Counted from the first letter of the stretch, positions 8,300 to 20,655 are shown. The stretch: DNA of 64,000 bases from JBFWUM01 sp050247255 (GCA_050247255.1 JBFWUM010000001.1:1-64000), one strand, 5' to 3'. Notes: generated by a model from the sequence alone, not told the origin. Numbers and translations are program-made.

Positions 8300-9046
8300 C
8301 TAGAAGCGCAGGGGCTTCGGCAGCAGTCGCCGTCCGCCCGCCAGCTTGATGCCCTTTACCACGGCGCGCGCCGCGTAGAACGCCGCGTACTGGATGCCGC
8401 ACGCGAGGATGAACCCGGCGGCGACGACCGCCCTGGCCACGGTGCCGCGGCGCCGCGGACCGCAGACGGCCCACCAGCCGTACGGGAACAGCGGCCCCTC
8501 GCGCACCAGGCCGCAGCGGCGCATGTCGAAGTAGCGGCTGATCAGCAGGACGAGATCCCAGAATCGGAAGTCCTGCGGGTGCAGCGTCGGGTCGAAGGGC
8601 TGGTCGACGTTGCAGTAGATCCAGACGGTGCCACCCGGGGCCAGCCGCGGGACGAGGGTCTCGAGCAACTCCGCCGGGGCGTCCATGTGGTCCAGGCAAT
8701 TGAGGACGCTGATCAGCGAGAAGGACCCGGGTGGAATGCGGTCGACGATCGGGAATTTCTTGTCGGGCAGCAGCCGGTTGTAGCGCGACGCCAGGGTGTC
8801 GTAGGCGACAATGCGCGCCCAGGCCGGCGCCGTGTCCTCGAAAATCGATACCGGTCCGGCCCCCACGTCCAGGACGCGAGCGGCAGCCCAGTCGATCGCA
8901 CGCGGCGTGAAGAGGCGGTCGTAGATCGGGTTGCGTTCGGTGTCGGGCGCATACGCCGTGTTCACCCAGTGACGCGCCGATTCGAATTCGCCGTCCTGCG
9001 CTGCGCTGCTCGGGCGCCCTGGCGGGCGGCCATCTCCATCCTTCAT
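8300..9046 (-). CDS. Class I SAM-dependent methyltransferase
   Basis: The protein (248 aa) has motif I as V-L-D-V-G-A-G-P (about residues 58-65), an I-V-A-Y-D-T motif II, and I-S-V-L-N-C-L-D-H-M for motif IV, followed by L-V-P-R-L-A-P-G-G-T-V-W-I-Y. The N-terminal N-T-A-Y-A-P-D-T-E-R-N-P-I-Y-D-R segment is not diagnostic. Near the C-terminus (about 205-230) there is a moderately hydrophobic stretch, which suggests membrane association. It faces the FkbM gene tail to tail with a 2-base gap. The acceptor is unknown, most likely a glycan or lipid intermediate of this surface-polymer region. Confidence 0.8.
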   Translation of the reverse strand: MKDGDGRPPGRPSSAAQDGEFESARHWVNTAYAPDTERNPIYDRLFTPRAIDWAAARVLDVGAGPVSIFEDTAPAWARIVAYDTLASRYNRLLPDKKFPIVDRIPPGSFSLISVLNCLDHMDAPAELLETLVPRLAPGGTVWIYCNVDQPFDPTLHPQDFRFWDLVLLISRYFDMRRCGLVREGPLFPYGWWAVCGPRRRGTVARAVVAAGFILACGIQYAAFYAARAVVKGIKLAGGRRLLPKPLRF

Positions 9047-9071
9047 GCGGGTGATACGACCGGAGGCGGCT

Positions 9072-10670
9072 TCAGTCCTGACCGGTCAGTCGGGGCAGTC
9101 TGTCCCGGCGTGCCATGAGGAGCACTGGAGTGCCTTCCCAGTCGGGATAGTACTCGTAGTTCACCTCGAGGGGGCCGTAGACTCGCGTCAGTTCGAGCTC
9201 AGGCGGTTCAAGGTCGCGGGCGATCTCCTGCGGCAGAAACAGGACGTGCGAGGCGTTCCCGCACGGGACCGCCGGCGGCTCGGGCAGGGCCGCCGTCCTC
9301 AATAGCGCGCGCGCGCGGGGGGTGGCACACGCGGTCGATAACACACCAGCCGCGGCATCCGAGGCCAGGCCGCCCCAGGCGGCCTCCCGAGCATCGGCAC
9401 CGCGACTTGCCGCCGCGCGCGCGATGTACACCTGGTTCCCGCCAACGACGAGGGTCAGCAGGGCGATGGCTGGCAGCCGCCACACCGGGGCGCGGATCGC
9501 GGCGACGATGCCAATCACCCCGACGGCAATGACGACCGCGAGCAACGGCAGCAGGTGGAGGAGGTTGCGCGCGATCATGACGTGGTACGTCGAGAGAAAC
9601 GCGAGGTAGCAGACCGGGTAGCCGACGGCGACAATCGCGATCCCCGGGGTCCGGCGCGCCAGGAAGGCCGCGCCAGGAATGGCTCCCGCGGTCACGACAA
9701 GCGCGGCCGGCGCCCACGGGGACCAGGCGACGGCGGCGAGGTACGTGAGGTTGGCGGCGAGGTGGTCCCCGAACCCTGCGACCGTGTGCAGCGGGTGCCC
9801 GGTCGAGTAATGCCTCGACTCCCACAACATGTCGCGGACGAAAAAAAGTGGCTGCAGGATGCTGCCTGGTGTGATCACGAGGAAGGTGACGACCGAGAGT
9901 ACGCCAAGCGTCACCGTCTCCGGGATTCTTCGGCGCCGCGTGCCGGTGCACACGGCGTGCGCGGCCATGACGATTGGCACCAGCAACCAGGCGGAGTACT
10001 TCGACGCCACGGCGGCACCGGCCGCGACTGCGGCCGCACGCCAGAAGAGCGCCGAGCCCCGGCGCGCGCTCAACGCCACCAGCCAGAGAGCGATGGCGGC
10101 ACACAGCATCACCAGCGCATCAGGCGCGGGCCAGCGGGCGTGGTACGCGACCTCCCAGGAACTCGCGATCAGTACGGCGGAGAGTGCGCCGGCGGCGGGC
10201 CCGGCAGCAAGCCATCCTGCGGCGCACACGACCGGGATGGTCAGGGAAGCGATCAGCAGGTAGAGGGCGCGGAGCCGGAGCCGGAACGTCTCGCTTCGCG
10301 TGCGCCGGAGCAGGCCAGCCTCGGTGATGGCCCCGGCCCGGCGCCACTCGCCGACGACTTCCGGGGCGAACGCCACGCCCGCCACCCAGTAGCTGGCCGA
10401 CGGATAGTTGTAGGACGCCGGCAGCAGGACGCCGCGGTTGGCGATCGAGGATTCGACCTGCGCCACCATCAGGTCTTCGTCCCAATGCCGCAGGCGGTCG
10501 AGGCCGGCGGCACCCATGTACAGGAACAACGCCCAGGAGACCGCGACGACGGCGGCGCAGCCCCATGCGGTCAGCCGGTTCACGCCGCTCGAGGCGAGCG
10601 TCGGCGGGTTGATGAGAGGCACCCCGGCGAGGAGTGTAGCAGGAGAACCTACGTCGCTTCGGCGAGCCAC
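9072..10670 (-). CDS. GT-C family membrane glycosyltransferase (ArnT/PMT-like)
   Basis: The 532-residue protein has a first membrane segment at about 32-50, then a periplasmic loop with the acidic pair in R-H-W-D-E-D-L-M, the typical metal or catalytic D-E position of ArnT/PMT-like enzymes, and roughly ten further hydrophobic helices before a soluble C-terminal domain of about 120 residues. Such proteins use polyprenyl-phosphate sugars as donors on the periplasmic side. The start is a GTG at 10670 that overlaps the 3' end of the upstream methyltransferase gene by 22 bases. A GTG at 10622 is a possible alternative that keeps all membrane segments. Neither has a strong ribosome binding site, so the start is uncertain. 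Acceptor unknown. Confidence 0.82.
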   Translation of the reverse strand: MARRSDVGSPATLLAGVPLINPPTLASSGVNRLTAWGCAAVVAVSWALFLYMGAAGLDRLRHWDEDLMVAQVESSIANRGVLLPASYNYPSASYWVAGVAFAPEVVGEWRRAGAITEAGLLRRTRSETFRLRLRALYLLIASLTIPVVCAAGWLAAGPAAGALSAVLIASSWEVAYHARWPAPDALVMLCAAIALWLVALSARRGSALFWRAAAVAAGAAVASKYSAWLLVPIVMAAHAVCTGTRRRRIPETVTLGVLSVVTFLVITPGSILQPLFFVRDMLWESRHYSTGHPLHTVAGFGDHLAANLTYLAAVAWSPWAPAALVVTAGAIPGAAFLARRTPGIAIVAVGYPVCYLAFLSTYHVMIARNLLHLLPLLAVVIAVGVIGIVAAIRAPVWRLPAIALLTLVVGGNQVYIARAAASRGADAREAAWGGLASDAAAGVLSTACATPRARALLRTAALPEPPAVPCGNASHVLFLPQEIARDLEPPELELTRVYGPLEVNYEYYPDWEGTPVLLMARRDRLPRLTGQD

Positions 10671-11389
10671 ACCTGGTAGAGCCCGCTCCGCGCGTCAACG
10701 GTCGCCTCGGCGACAGACGGCCGATGCACCCCGGAGCGCCGGGCCCAGCGCGCGCACGCCCGGCGCAGCAGGCCGCCGCCGACCGGGGAGGCGCGGCGCA
10801 GTTGGCGCGGGGCGAAGCCTGCCTCCCGGAGCAGCCGCTCGAGTGCAGCTTCGGTCAGCCAGTTTTCCACCGATTGCTGCGAGGTGTGTCCTTCCGACGC
10901 CCACAGTTCGCCACGCGGCGTCGTCAGCACCAGCGCGCCGCCCGGCGCGAGGCAGACACGCACATCCCGCAGGAAGGCGAGCTGCAGATCGAAGGGGACG
11001 TGCTCGATGACCTCGCTCGTGACGACCGCGTCGAACGGCTGGAAGCCAGGCGTGGTGCGCAGTTCGCCCGGCGTGAGCGCGTGAAACGTCAGATACGGGA
11101 ACAACGACCGCGCCGTCGCCACCGCGCCCGCCGACGGCTCGCATCCCTCCGCCGGGCCATAGAGCGCCAGGAGGTTCGTCAACCAGCCGCGCCCGCACCC
11201 GACGTCGAGCAGCCGCGGTGGGCGCAGGTCCCACCGCTTCGCCTCGGCGCGATGGCTCAGGTAGGTGAGGATGACCGACGCCCGCTCCGCCTCCTCACCG
11301 TTCGGGAAGCGGGACGTGTAGAGCCGGGTCGTCGTCCAGAAGTCCGCGTAGTAGGCGTCGTTCTCCGCGAGATAGGCTGGCCTCTCCAC
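10649..11389 (-). CDS. Class I SAM-dependent methyltransferase
   Basis: The 246-residue protein has a clear motif I, L-L-D-V-G-C-G-R-G-W-L (about residues 60-70), E-P-S-A-G-A-V for motif II, and V-T-S-E-V-I-E-H-V-P (about 122-131), which identify the UbiE/Methyltransf_11-23 group. The histidine after E-V-I-E matches the group. The C-terminal 50 residues are basic and rich in Arg. It lies 13 bases downstream of rho on the same strand and overlaps the GT-C gene, so it could be co-transcribed with either. In this neighbourhood it probably methylates a sugar or a lipid-linked intermediate. The exact substrate cannot be read. Confidence 0.85.
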   Translation of the reverse strand: MERPAYLAENDAYYADFWTTTRLYTSRFPNGEEAERASVILTYLSHRAEAKRWDLRPPRLLDVGCGRGWLTNLLALYGPAEGCEPSAGAVATARSLFPYLTFHALTPGELRTTPGFQPFDAVVTSEVIEHVPFDLQLAFLRDVRVCLAPGGALVLTTPRGELWASEGHTSQQSVENWLTEAALERLLREAGFAPRQLRRASPVGGGLLRRACARWARRSGVHRPSVAEATVDARSGLYQVWLAEAT

Positions 11390-11402
11390 GGCGCCGGGGC
11401 GG

Positions 11403-12842
11403 CTAGGACTTGCCGCTGGCCATCGCCGCCAGGAACTCGGCGTTGGTCTTCGTCTTCCCCATCTTCGACAGCAGCAGCTCCATCGCCTCGGTGGGGGAGA
11501 GCGGCGTGAGGACCTTGCGCAGCACCCACACGCGATTGAGCTCGTCCTTCGGCATGAGCAGCTCCTCCTTGCGCGTGCCGCTCTTCTGGATGTCGATCGC
11601 CGGGAACACGCGGCGGTCCGACAGCTTGCGATCGAGGTGGATCTCGGAGTTGCCGGTGCCCTTGAACTCCTCGAAGATCACTTCGTCCATGCGCGAGCCG
11701 GTGTCGACGAGCGCGGTGGCGACGATGGTGAGCGAGCCGCCTTCCTCGATGTTGCGCGCCGCGCCGAAGAAGCGCTTCGGCCGCTGCAGCGCGTTGCTGT
11801 CGACGCCGCCCGACAGCACCTTGCCGGACGCGGGCACGATGGTGTTGTAGGCGCGGGCGAGGCGGGTGATCGAGTCGAGCAGGATGACGACGTCCTTCTT
11901 GTGCTCGACCAGGCGCTTGGCCTTCTCGATGACCATCTCGGCCACCTGGACGTGGCGCTGCGCCGGCTCGTCGAAGGTCGAGGAGATCACCTCGCCGCGC
12001 ACCGAGCGCTGCATGTCGGTAACTTCTTCCGGCCGCTCGTCGATCAGCAGGACGATCAGGTAGACCTCGGGGTGGTTCTTGGTGATGCTGTTGGCGATGC
12101 TCTGCAGCATCATCGTCTTGCCGGTGCGCGGCGGCGCGACGATCAGGCCGCGCTGCCCCTTGCCGAGCGGCGTCAGCAGGTCCATGACGCGCCCCGACAG
12201 GTTGTCGCCGTCGGTCTCGAGGTTGATCTTGGCGTTGGGGTAGAGCGGCGTCAGGTTCTCGAAGAAGATCTTCTCCTTCGTCTTCTCCGGCGGCTCGAAG
12301 TTGATCGCCTCGACCTTGATCAGCGCGAAGTAGCGCTCGCCGTCCTTCGGCGGCCGGATGACGCCCGACACGGTGTCGCCGGTGTGCAGGTCGAACTTGC
12401 GGATCTGCGACGGCGAGACGTAGATGTCGTCGGGACCCGGCAGGTAGTTGTAGTCGGGGGCGCGCAGGAAGCCGAAGCCGTCGGGCAGCGTCTCGAGCAC
12501 GCCTTCCGAGAAGATGTTGCCGCTCTTCTCGGCGCGGACGCGGAGGATCTCGAAGATCAGCTCCTGCTTGCGCATGCCGGTGGCGCCGGCAATCTCGAGG
12601 TCCTTGGCGATCTTGGTGAGCGCCGAGATGCTCATCTCCTTCATCGCCGACAGCGAGATCGATTGCGCAGGCTGCTGGCCGCCTTGAACCTGGGCAGGCT
12701 TCTCGGACTGGGCAGCGGGACGCTCCCCCTTCCCCCCTCCCCCTTCCACCTTCTCGGCAGGGGCGGGCTTCTCGGCAGGCGCGGGCTTCTCAGCGGTAGC
12801 GGCTACGCCGCCGTTCTTGGCAGGTTTGCGATCGTCTTCCAC
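11403..12842 (-). CDS. rho: Transcription termination factor Rho
   Basis: Rho is a hexameric RNA helicase that ends transcripts at C-rich, poorly translated RNA. The 479-residue protein has the Rho N-terminal helical domain (S-A-L-T-K-I-A-K-D-L-E), a cold-shock-like RNA-binding domain with G-F-G-F-L-R (about 122-127), and Walker A P-P-R-T-G-K-T (about 234-240) with a Walker B-type V-V-I-L-L-D-S segment further on. The R-loop and Q-loop region (A-L-V-D-T-G-S-R-M-D-E) is intact. Compared with the roughly 420-residue E. coli protein it has about 60 extra N-terminal residues of low complexity, including two near-identical A-E-K-P-A-P units. Its start overlaps the end of engB by 40 bases, suggesting coupled translation. 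Confidence 0.97.
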   Translation of the reverse strand: MEDDRKPAKNGGVAATAEKPAPAEKPAPAEKVEGGGGKGERPAAQSEKPAQVQGGQQPAQSISLSAMKEMSISALTKIAKDLEIAGATGMRKQELIFEILRVRAEKSGNIFSEGVLETLPDGFGFLRAPDYNYLPGPDDIYVSPSQIRKFDLHTGDTVSGVIRPPKDGERYFALIKVEAINFEPPEKTKEKIFFENLTPLYPNAKINLETDGDNLSGRVMDLLTPLGKGQRGLIVAPPRTGKTMMLQSIANSITKNHPEVYLIVLLIDERPEEVTDMQRSVRGEVISSTFDEPAQRHVQVAEMVIEKAKRLVEHKKDVVILLDSITRLARAYNTIVPASGKVLSGGVDSNALQRPKRFFGAARNIEEGGSLTIVATALVDTGSRMDEVIFEEFKGTGNSEIHLDRKLSDRRVFPAIDIQKSGTRKEELLMPKDELNRVWVLRKVLTPLSPTEAMELLLSKMGKTKTNAEFLAAMASGKS

Positions 12843-13387
12843 AGTTCGTCCAGTCCTTCGCCCGTCTCCGCTGACACCAGCGGGACGGCGGTCTCAAACG
12901 CCGTTTCCAGTTCACGAGCATGACGCGTCCGCTCGGCGCGCGTCAGTTTGTCCACCTTGGTTCCGAGGATCCCGCGCGGTCGCGGCTGCGAGCCGAGCCA
13001 CGCCCACGCCTCCAGGTCCGACGCCAGCCCCGGGTGGCGCGCATCGACCAGCAGCAGCACGCCGATCGCCACGTCGCGGGCGAAGTAGGCCTCCGTCAGC
13101 CGGTTGAATTCCTGCGCCGCCGCGTCACCGCCCCTGGCATAGCCGTAGCCGGGGAGATCGACGAGGTAGAGCGCCGGCGCCGATCCCCGCTGCACGCGGT
13201 AGAAGTTGGCGAGGCGCGTCTTCCCGGGCGCAGCGCTCGTGCGGGCCAGCGGCCGCCGCACCAGCGCGTTGATCAGGCTCGATTTGCCGACGTTGGAACG
13301 GCCGACCAGGGCAACCTCTGGCAGCCGATCACGCGGAAAGCCACCGGCGCCCGCGGCGCTGGTGACGAATTCGGCCGAAACAATCAT
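12803..13387 (-). CDS. engB: Ribosome biogenesis GTPase EngB (YihA/YsxC)
   Basis: This is a 194-residue small GTPase needed for assembly of the large ribosomal subunit. G1 is G-R-S-N-V-G-K-S-S (about residues 29-37), G2 is T-S-A-A-P-G-K-T-R, G3 is D-L-P-G-Y-G-Y-A (the family hallmark), and G4 is T-K-V-D-K. The catalytic domain length is normal. It is preceded by an 86-base gap that contains a long imperfect hairpin after lon and is followed by rho with a 40-base overlap. The tig-clpP-clpX-lon-engB order is shared with many bacteria, so the identification is firm. Confidence 0.97.
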   Translation of the reverse strand: MIVSAEFVTSAAGAGGFPRDRLPEVALVGRSNVGKSSLINALVRRPLARTSAAPGKTRLANFYRVQRGSAPALYLVDLPGYGYARGGDAAAQEFNRLTEAYFARDVAIGVLLLVDARHPGLASDLEAWAWLGSQPRPRGILGTKVDKLTRAERTRHARELETAFETAVPLVSAETGEGLDELWKTIANLPRTAA

Positions 13388-13388
13388 C

Positions 13389-13470
13389 GATTGACGAATT
13401 GACGGATCTACGAATCTACGAATTTCTCACTGGCAATTCGTCAATCCGTCACTTCGTAAATTCGTCAATC
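13389..13470. repeat. Long imperfect palindrome in the lon-engB gap
   Basis: The outer 12 bases are a perfect inverted repeat (GATTGACGAATT at 13389-13400, AATTCGTCAATC at 13459-13470). Inner segments also pair (ATCCGT with ACGGAT, AATTCGT with ACGAATT), so almost the whole 82 bases can fold into one hairpin. The same GACGAATT/GACGGAT word recurs in both arms. The block is much poorer in G+C than the flanking genes. It has no U-run, so it is not a classic intrinsic terminator. It looks like a REP-type or MITE-remnant element or an RNA-processing hairpin between lon and engB in the transcript. Confidence 0.7.
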
Positions 13471-13473
13471 CTC

Positions 13474-15855
<2,382 letters not shown>

Positions 15856-15868
15856 CTAGATCCTTATA

Positions 15869-15957
15869 GGGTTGGGGGGTAGGGGGGTGGGGGTATGGGC
15901 TGGGCCAGGGACTAGTGCCTGAGACAGCCCTTCCCCCTTCCCCCTGACCACTTCCCC

Positions 15958-15958
<1 letters not shown>
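15869..15958. other. G-run and C-run element between clpX and lon (G-quadruplex candidate)
   Basis: On the plus strand, five G runs of 3 to 6 bases lie between 15869 and 15899, and four C runs lie between 15928 and 15958. In the minus-strand mRNA the order is reversed: four G tracts follow immediately after the clpX stop, and the C tracts come just before lon. The RNA could fold into a quadruplex or pair the G block with the C block in a long hairpin. A homopurine/homopyrimidine structure of this kind may act on RNA stability or lon expression. That role is inference. Confidence 0.5.
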
Positions 15959-17205
<1,247 letters not shown>

Positions 17206-17234
17206 ATGTGCTCGCTGACCGGAATGGCCCGATG

Positions 17235-17831
17235 TTACACCCGTTTCCGGATGACGTCATCGATTATCCCGTAGTCCTTCCCCTGATCCGCCGACATGAT
17301 GTAGTCGCGTTCGGTGTCTTCCTGGATGCGCTTCACCGGCTGCCCGGTGTGCCCGGCCAGGATCTCGTTGAGGCGCTCGCGCGTGCGCAGGATTTCGCGC
17401 GCGTGGATGTCGATGTCGGTCGCCTGGCCGCCGAGTCCCTGCATCAGCGGCTGGTGGATGACGATGCGCGCGTTGGGCAGCGCGAAGCGCTTCCCCTTGG
17501 CGCCCGCCGCCAGCAGCACCGCCGCCATCGACGCCGCCTGGCCAATGCAGATCGTCTGCACGTCCGGCTTGATGAACTGCATCGTGTCGTAGATCGCCAT
17601 CCCGGCGGTTATCACGCCGCCCGGGCTGTTGATGTACAGCATGATGTCCTTGTCCGGGTCCTCGGCCTCGAGGAACAGCATCTGCGCAATCACCAGGTTG
17701 GCGACGCCGTCGTCGATCGGCGTGCCGATGAAGATGATGCTGTCCTTCAACAGCCGCGAGAAGATGTCGTAGGCGCGTTCGCCGCGGTTGGTCTGCTCGA
17801 CCACCATCGGCACCAGCTGGGCGTAGCTCAT
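17235..17831 (-). CDS. clpP: ATP-dependent Clp protease proteolytic subunit ClpP
   Basis: ClpP is the serine protease chamber that partners ClpX. The 198-residue sequence contains the catalytic serine in G-Q-A-A-S-M-A-A (about residue 102), the histidine in I-V-I-H-Q-P (about 127), and the aspartate in D-I-D-I-H-A-R-E. The N-terminus L-V-P-M-V-V-E-Q-T-N-R-G-E-R is the standard processed ClpP start, so the initiator ATG at 17831 is well supported. Its first four bases overlap the tig stop (ATGA). Confidence 0.98.
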   Translation of the reverse strand: MSYAQLVPMVVEQTNRGERAYDIFSRLLKDSIIFIGTPIDDGVANLVIAQMLFLEAEDPDKDIMLYINSPGGVITAGMAIYDTMQFIKPDVQTICIGQAASMAAVLLAAGAKGKRFALPNARIVIHQPLMQGLGGQATDIDIHAREILRTRERLNEILAGHTGQPVKRIQEDTERDYIMSADQGKDYGIIDDVIRKRV

Positions 17832-19180
17832 TTGTCAGTGAGTTCGATACGCGAACGTTTGTCGTCGGCGGCGGCCTCGTCTCCGGCCGCGGGCGATTCG
17901 TGGTGGGCTTCGTCGGTCAGTGTAGCACGCGACAACGCGAAGTCAACCGCCTTCTCTCGCCGCAAACCCGCATAAAGTCGGGAGATGCCGCCTTCCTTCT
18001 CCAGCTCGGCCTTCAGGGCCGGCGGCGTCCGCCCCGCCTGCAGGGCGAACCGCTCGATCTCCTTATCGACATCTTCGGGGGAAACCGTCAGGTTCTCGCG
18101 GCGGGCAATTTCGTCCAGCACCAGGGCGCTGGCAATCGAGTCCCGCGCCCCCTCCCGCTGGGTCTCCCGGAACTGCTTCCAGTCGATCCCGGCCTGCCGC
18201 GGGTCGATGTTCTGCGCCATCAGCTGGCGGACGAACTCCTCGAGCCGCCGATCCATCTCGCGCTCGACCAGCGACGGCGGCAGATCGAAGGTAATCCGGG
18301 CGGCCAGCTTCTTCAGCAGGTCGCCGCGCGTGTGCTGGCGGGCGTGGGTCTCGCCGTTGGCCTGCATGTCCTCGCGGACGCGCGTGCGCAGCACCTCGAG
18401 CGAGTCGAAGTCCCCGATGTCCCTGGCGAACTCGTCGTCGAGCGCCGGCAGGACCTTGCGGCGGATCTCCTTCACGGCCACGCGGTAGGTGAGGTCGTTG
18501 TTCTGCAGCTCCGGCACCGGGTAATCGCCGCCGAACTGCACCGTGAACGTCTTCTCGTCGCCGACGTTGAGGCCGATCAGGTTGGCGTCGAAGCCGGGCG
18601 GGTTGCCGGCGGCGCCCAGCTCGATGCTGACGCCGTCGTGCGATTCGCTCTCACCGGCGGCATCGGTCCGCGTCAGGTCGGCGACGACGGTGTCGCCGTC
18701 GGTGACGGGGCGTCCCTCGACCGTCTCGTGCTTCGCGGCGCGCTCGCGCAGCTGCTCCAGCGCCTGCGCGACGGCCTCGTCGGTGATCTGCACCGGGTGC
18801 GCGTGCACGGTCAGCGTCGAGAGGTCGCCCGGGTCGAACGGCGGCAGCGTCTCGATGGCCGCGGTGAAGGTGAGCGGCTGCCCCTCGCTGAGCGCCACGT
18901 CCTGGATGTTCGGGGTGTCGATCGGCTCGATGCCGCGCTCCTGCAGCGCCTCCTCGACGGCGCGCGGGATCAGCCCGTGCATCACGTCGTGGAGGATCTG
19001 CTCCTTGAAGCGCTGCTTGACGACGGTCGCCGGCACCTTGCCGGGCCGGAAGCCGGGGATCTTCGCCTGGCGCGAATAGTCCTTCGCCACGCGGTTGATC
19101 TCGGCGTCGACGACGTCGCTCGGGATCTCGATGGTGAGGGTCTTCTGGGTCTCGCTGACGTCGGTGAACTCGGTTTTCAT
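17828..19180 (-). CDS. tig: Trigger factor (ribosome-associated chaperone and prolyl isomerase)
   Basis: Trigger factor binds nascent chains at the ribosome exit. The 450-residue protein has the ribosome-binding signature G-F-R-P-G-K-V-P (residues about 43-50), a PPIase domain with G-D-T-V-V-A-D-L and F-T-V-Q-F-G-G-D-Y-P, and a long C-terminal helical arm domain. The PPIase domain is FKBP-like. The ATG at 19180 overlaps the stop of an upstream membrane-protein gene (ATGA), so tig is probably translated by coupling and co-transcribed with it. A charged C-terminal tail of about 25 residues is variable in the family. Confidence 0.96.
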   Translation of the reverse strand: MKTEFTDVSETQKTLTIEIPSDVVDAEINRVAKDYSRQAKIPGFRPGKVPATVVKQRFKEQILHDVMHGLIPRAVEEALQERGIEPIDTPNIQDVALSEGQPLTFTAAIETLPPFDPGDLSTLTVHAHPVQITDEAVAQALEQLRERAAKHETVEGRPVTDGDTVVADLTRTDAAGESESHDGVSIELGAAGNPPGFDANLIGLNVGDEKTFTVQFGGDYPVPELQNNDLTYRVAVKEIRRKVLPALDDEFARDIGDFDSLEVLRTRVREDMQANGETHARQHTRGDLLKKLAARITFDLPPSLVEREMDRRLEEFVRQLMAQNIDPRQAGIDWKQFRETQREGARDSIASALVLDEIARRENLTVSPEDVDKEIERFALQAGRTPPALKAELEKEGGISRLYAGLRREKAVDFALSRATLTDEAHHESPAAGDEAAADDKRSRIELTDK

Positions 19181-20655
19181 GGGAACTGGGGCTCGCTGGA
19201 GAGAGGGCTGGAATCGAGCCTAGCACACCGCTGCCGAACGAGCCACGACACGCCGTCGGGCAGGGTGCCCCGGAGGCCGTACCCCGCGCGCTCAGCCCGG
19301 GCGATGAGCACCGGGTCCCGCAGCAGCAGCGTGCCGTAGCGGCACGCCGCCAGCCGGGAGTCGACCGTCGCCGTCACCAGGCCGCGGGCCTGGAGATACG
19401 GATAGATCGAGGGATCCGGAATCTCGGTGGCGACGCCGACCGTCCAGGGAAGCCAGGTCCACGGCGTGTCCGCCAGGGTGGGCGGCGCCGGTTCGCCCGC
19501 CACCGCGGCGTAGGCGCGCTGGACCGCCTCCCCGGATGAGGGCAGGCGCAGTGTGCCGATCCCGAGCGGCAGGAGATAGAGGAGCGCCAGGGCAACGTGG
19601 GCGACCACAGCGGCCTGCAACAGGCGACGCCGAGCCGGGCCGGCGAGGGTGTGGCCGAGCGCGCCGGACCAGGTGGCGACGCTCGCAAGCGCGACCGCGC
19701 CGATCAGGTAATTCCGGCCGGCGCCGACCCGCGCGAGTTGTGGAAGCGCGAGGACGACCACGACGGCAACGGGGAGCCAGATCGGCACGGCGTCGATCCG
19801 TCGCAGGGCTGCGCGCGGGGTCACCGCGGCGAGGCCGATGAACGCCGCGCCTCCGGTCATGGCGACCTCGCCGAGCAACCGGTACCACGACGCGGCCTCA
19901 AAGGCCGTGCTGGCTGGCGCGAACCACGTGTGCTGCACGAAGTGCGGTCCGCCCACGAGCGCCGCCGCGGGCAGGCACGCCAGCGGCAGCGCCGCGATCA
20001 GGAGCGCCGGTTTCCATTCGCGGCGAACGGCGAGGAACACGAGGATCGCCCCAAGCACGCCGACGGCGTTCTGCTTCATGAGGAACGCGGCAGCGAATGC
20101 CGCGCCGGCTCCGAGGGCGCGCGCGGGTGAGCGCCAGCGGCCGCTGGCGCGAATCAACGCGAAGCCGGTGAGCTCGAAGGCGACGGCCAGCATGTCCGGA
20201 CGCACCGTGAGCAACCACCACCCGGTGAATGGGGTGATGATGGCCACCACGGCGATGGCGGTCCGCCGGGCGCGGCTCGAGTGGGGCTGTTCCTGCCCGG
20301 CCACGGCCACCAGGGCCGCCGCGGGCGCGGCACCGGCCAGGAGTGTCACGACTCGCAGGCCAAGCAGGCCGGAAGGGGACATCCCGAGCACACCGGCCAG
20401 CGCTCCATAGACGGCGTAGAAGCCGACGTTGTAGATAGCCGACGTGGCGTCCGTACTGAGGTCGTGGTACGGCGAGATGCCGCTGGCGACGCGATACACC
20501 AGGTTGATGTGGACGCCTTCGAGACCGGACGTCTGCGCCCAGGCGCCGTCGACAACCGTGCTCTGCAGCCGGATGGCGAGAATGGCCGTGCAGAGGAGGC
20601 AGAAGCAGGCGAACAGCGCCGGCAGTGGTGCGAAAGGAGGGACTCGAACCCCCAT
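19177..20655 (-). CDS. Polytopic membrane protein, GT-C/GT39-like (start uncertain)
   Basis: About 490 residues with roughly ten to twelve hydrophobic segments, beginning with L-F-A-C-F-C-L-L-C-T-A-I-L-A, then a periplasmic loop with H-D-L-S-T-D-A-T-S and further helices, and a soluble C-terminus. The layout resembles GT39/GT87-type membrane glycosyltransferases, but no clear catalytic motif was recognised. The frame has only one canonical start before the first membrane helix, the ATG at 20655, and that lies inside the tRNA-Leu gene. Downstream there is no ATG or GTG until after that helix. Its end overlaps the trigger factor start as ATGA, so it heads the tig-clpP operon. The start call should be treated as provisional. 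Confidence 0.6.
   Translation of the reverse strand: MGVRVPPFAPLPALFACFCLLCTAILAIRLQSTVVDGAWAQTSGLEGVHINLVYRVASGISPYHDLSTDATSAIYNVGFYAVYGALAGVLGMSPSGLLGLRVVTLLAGAAPAAALVAVAGQEQPHSSRARRTAIAVVAIITPFTGWWLLTVRPDMLAVAFELTGFALIRASGRWRSPARALGAGAAFAAAFLMKQNAVGVLGAILVFLAVRREWKPALLIAALPLACLPAAALVGGPHFVQHTWFAPASTAFEAASWYRLLGEVAMTGGAAFIGLAAVTPRAALRRIDAVPIWLPVAVVVVLALPQLARVGAGRNYLIGAVALASVATWSGALGHTLAGPARRRLLQAAVVAHVALALLYLLPLGIGTLRLPSSGEAVQRAYAAVAGEPAPPTLADTPWTWLPWTVGVATEIPDPSIYPYLQARGLVTATVDSRLAACRYGTLLLRDPVLIARAERAGYGLRGTLPDGVSWLVRQRCARLDSSPLSSEPQFP

Noticed and set aside
11637..12923. 428-residue plus-strand open frame over rho
   Set aside because: Antisense shadow of rho; sequence is biased to Asp, Val, Arg, Leu and lacks motifs.
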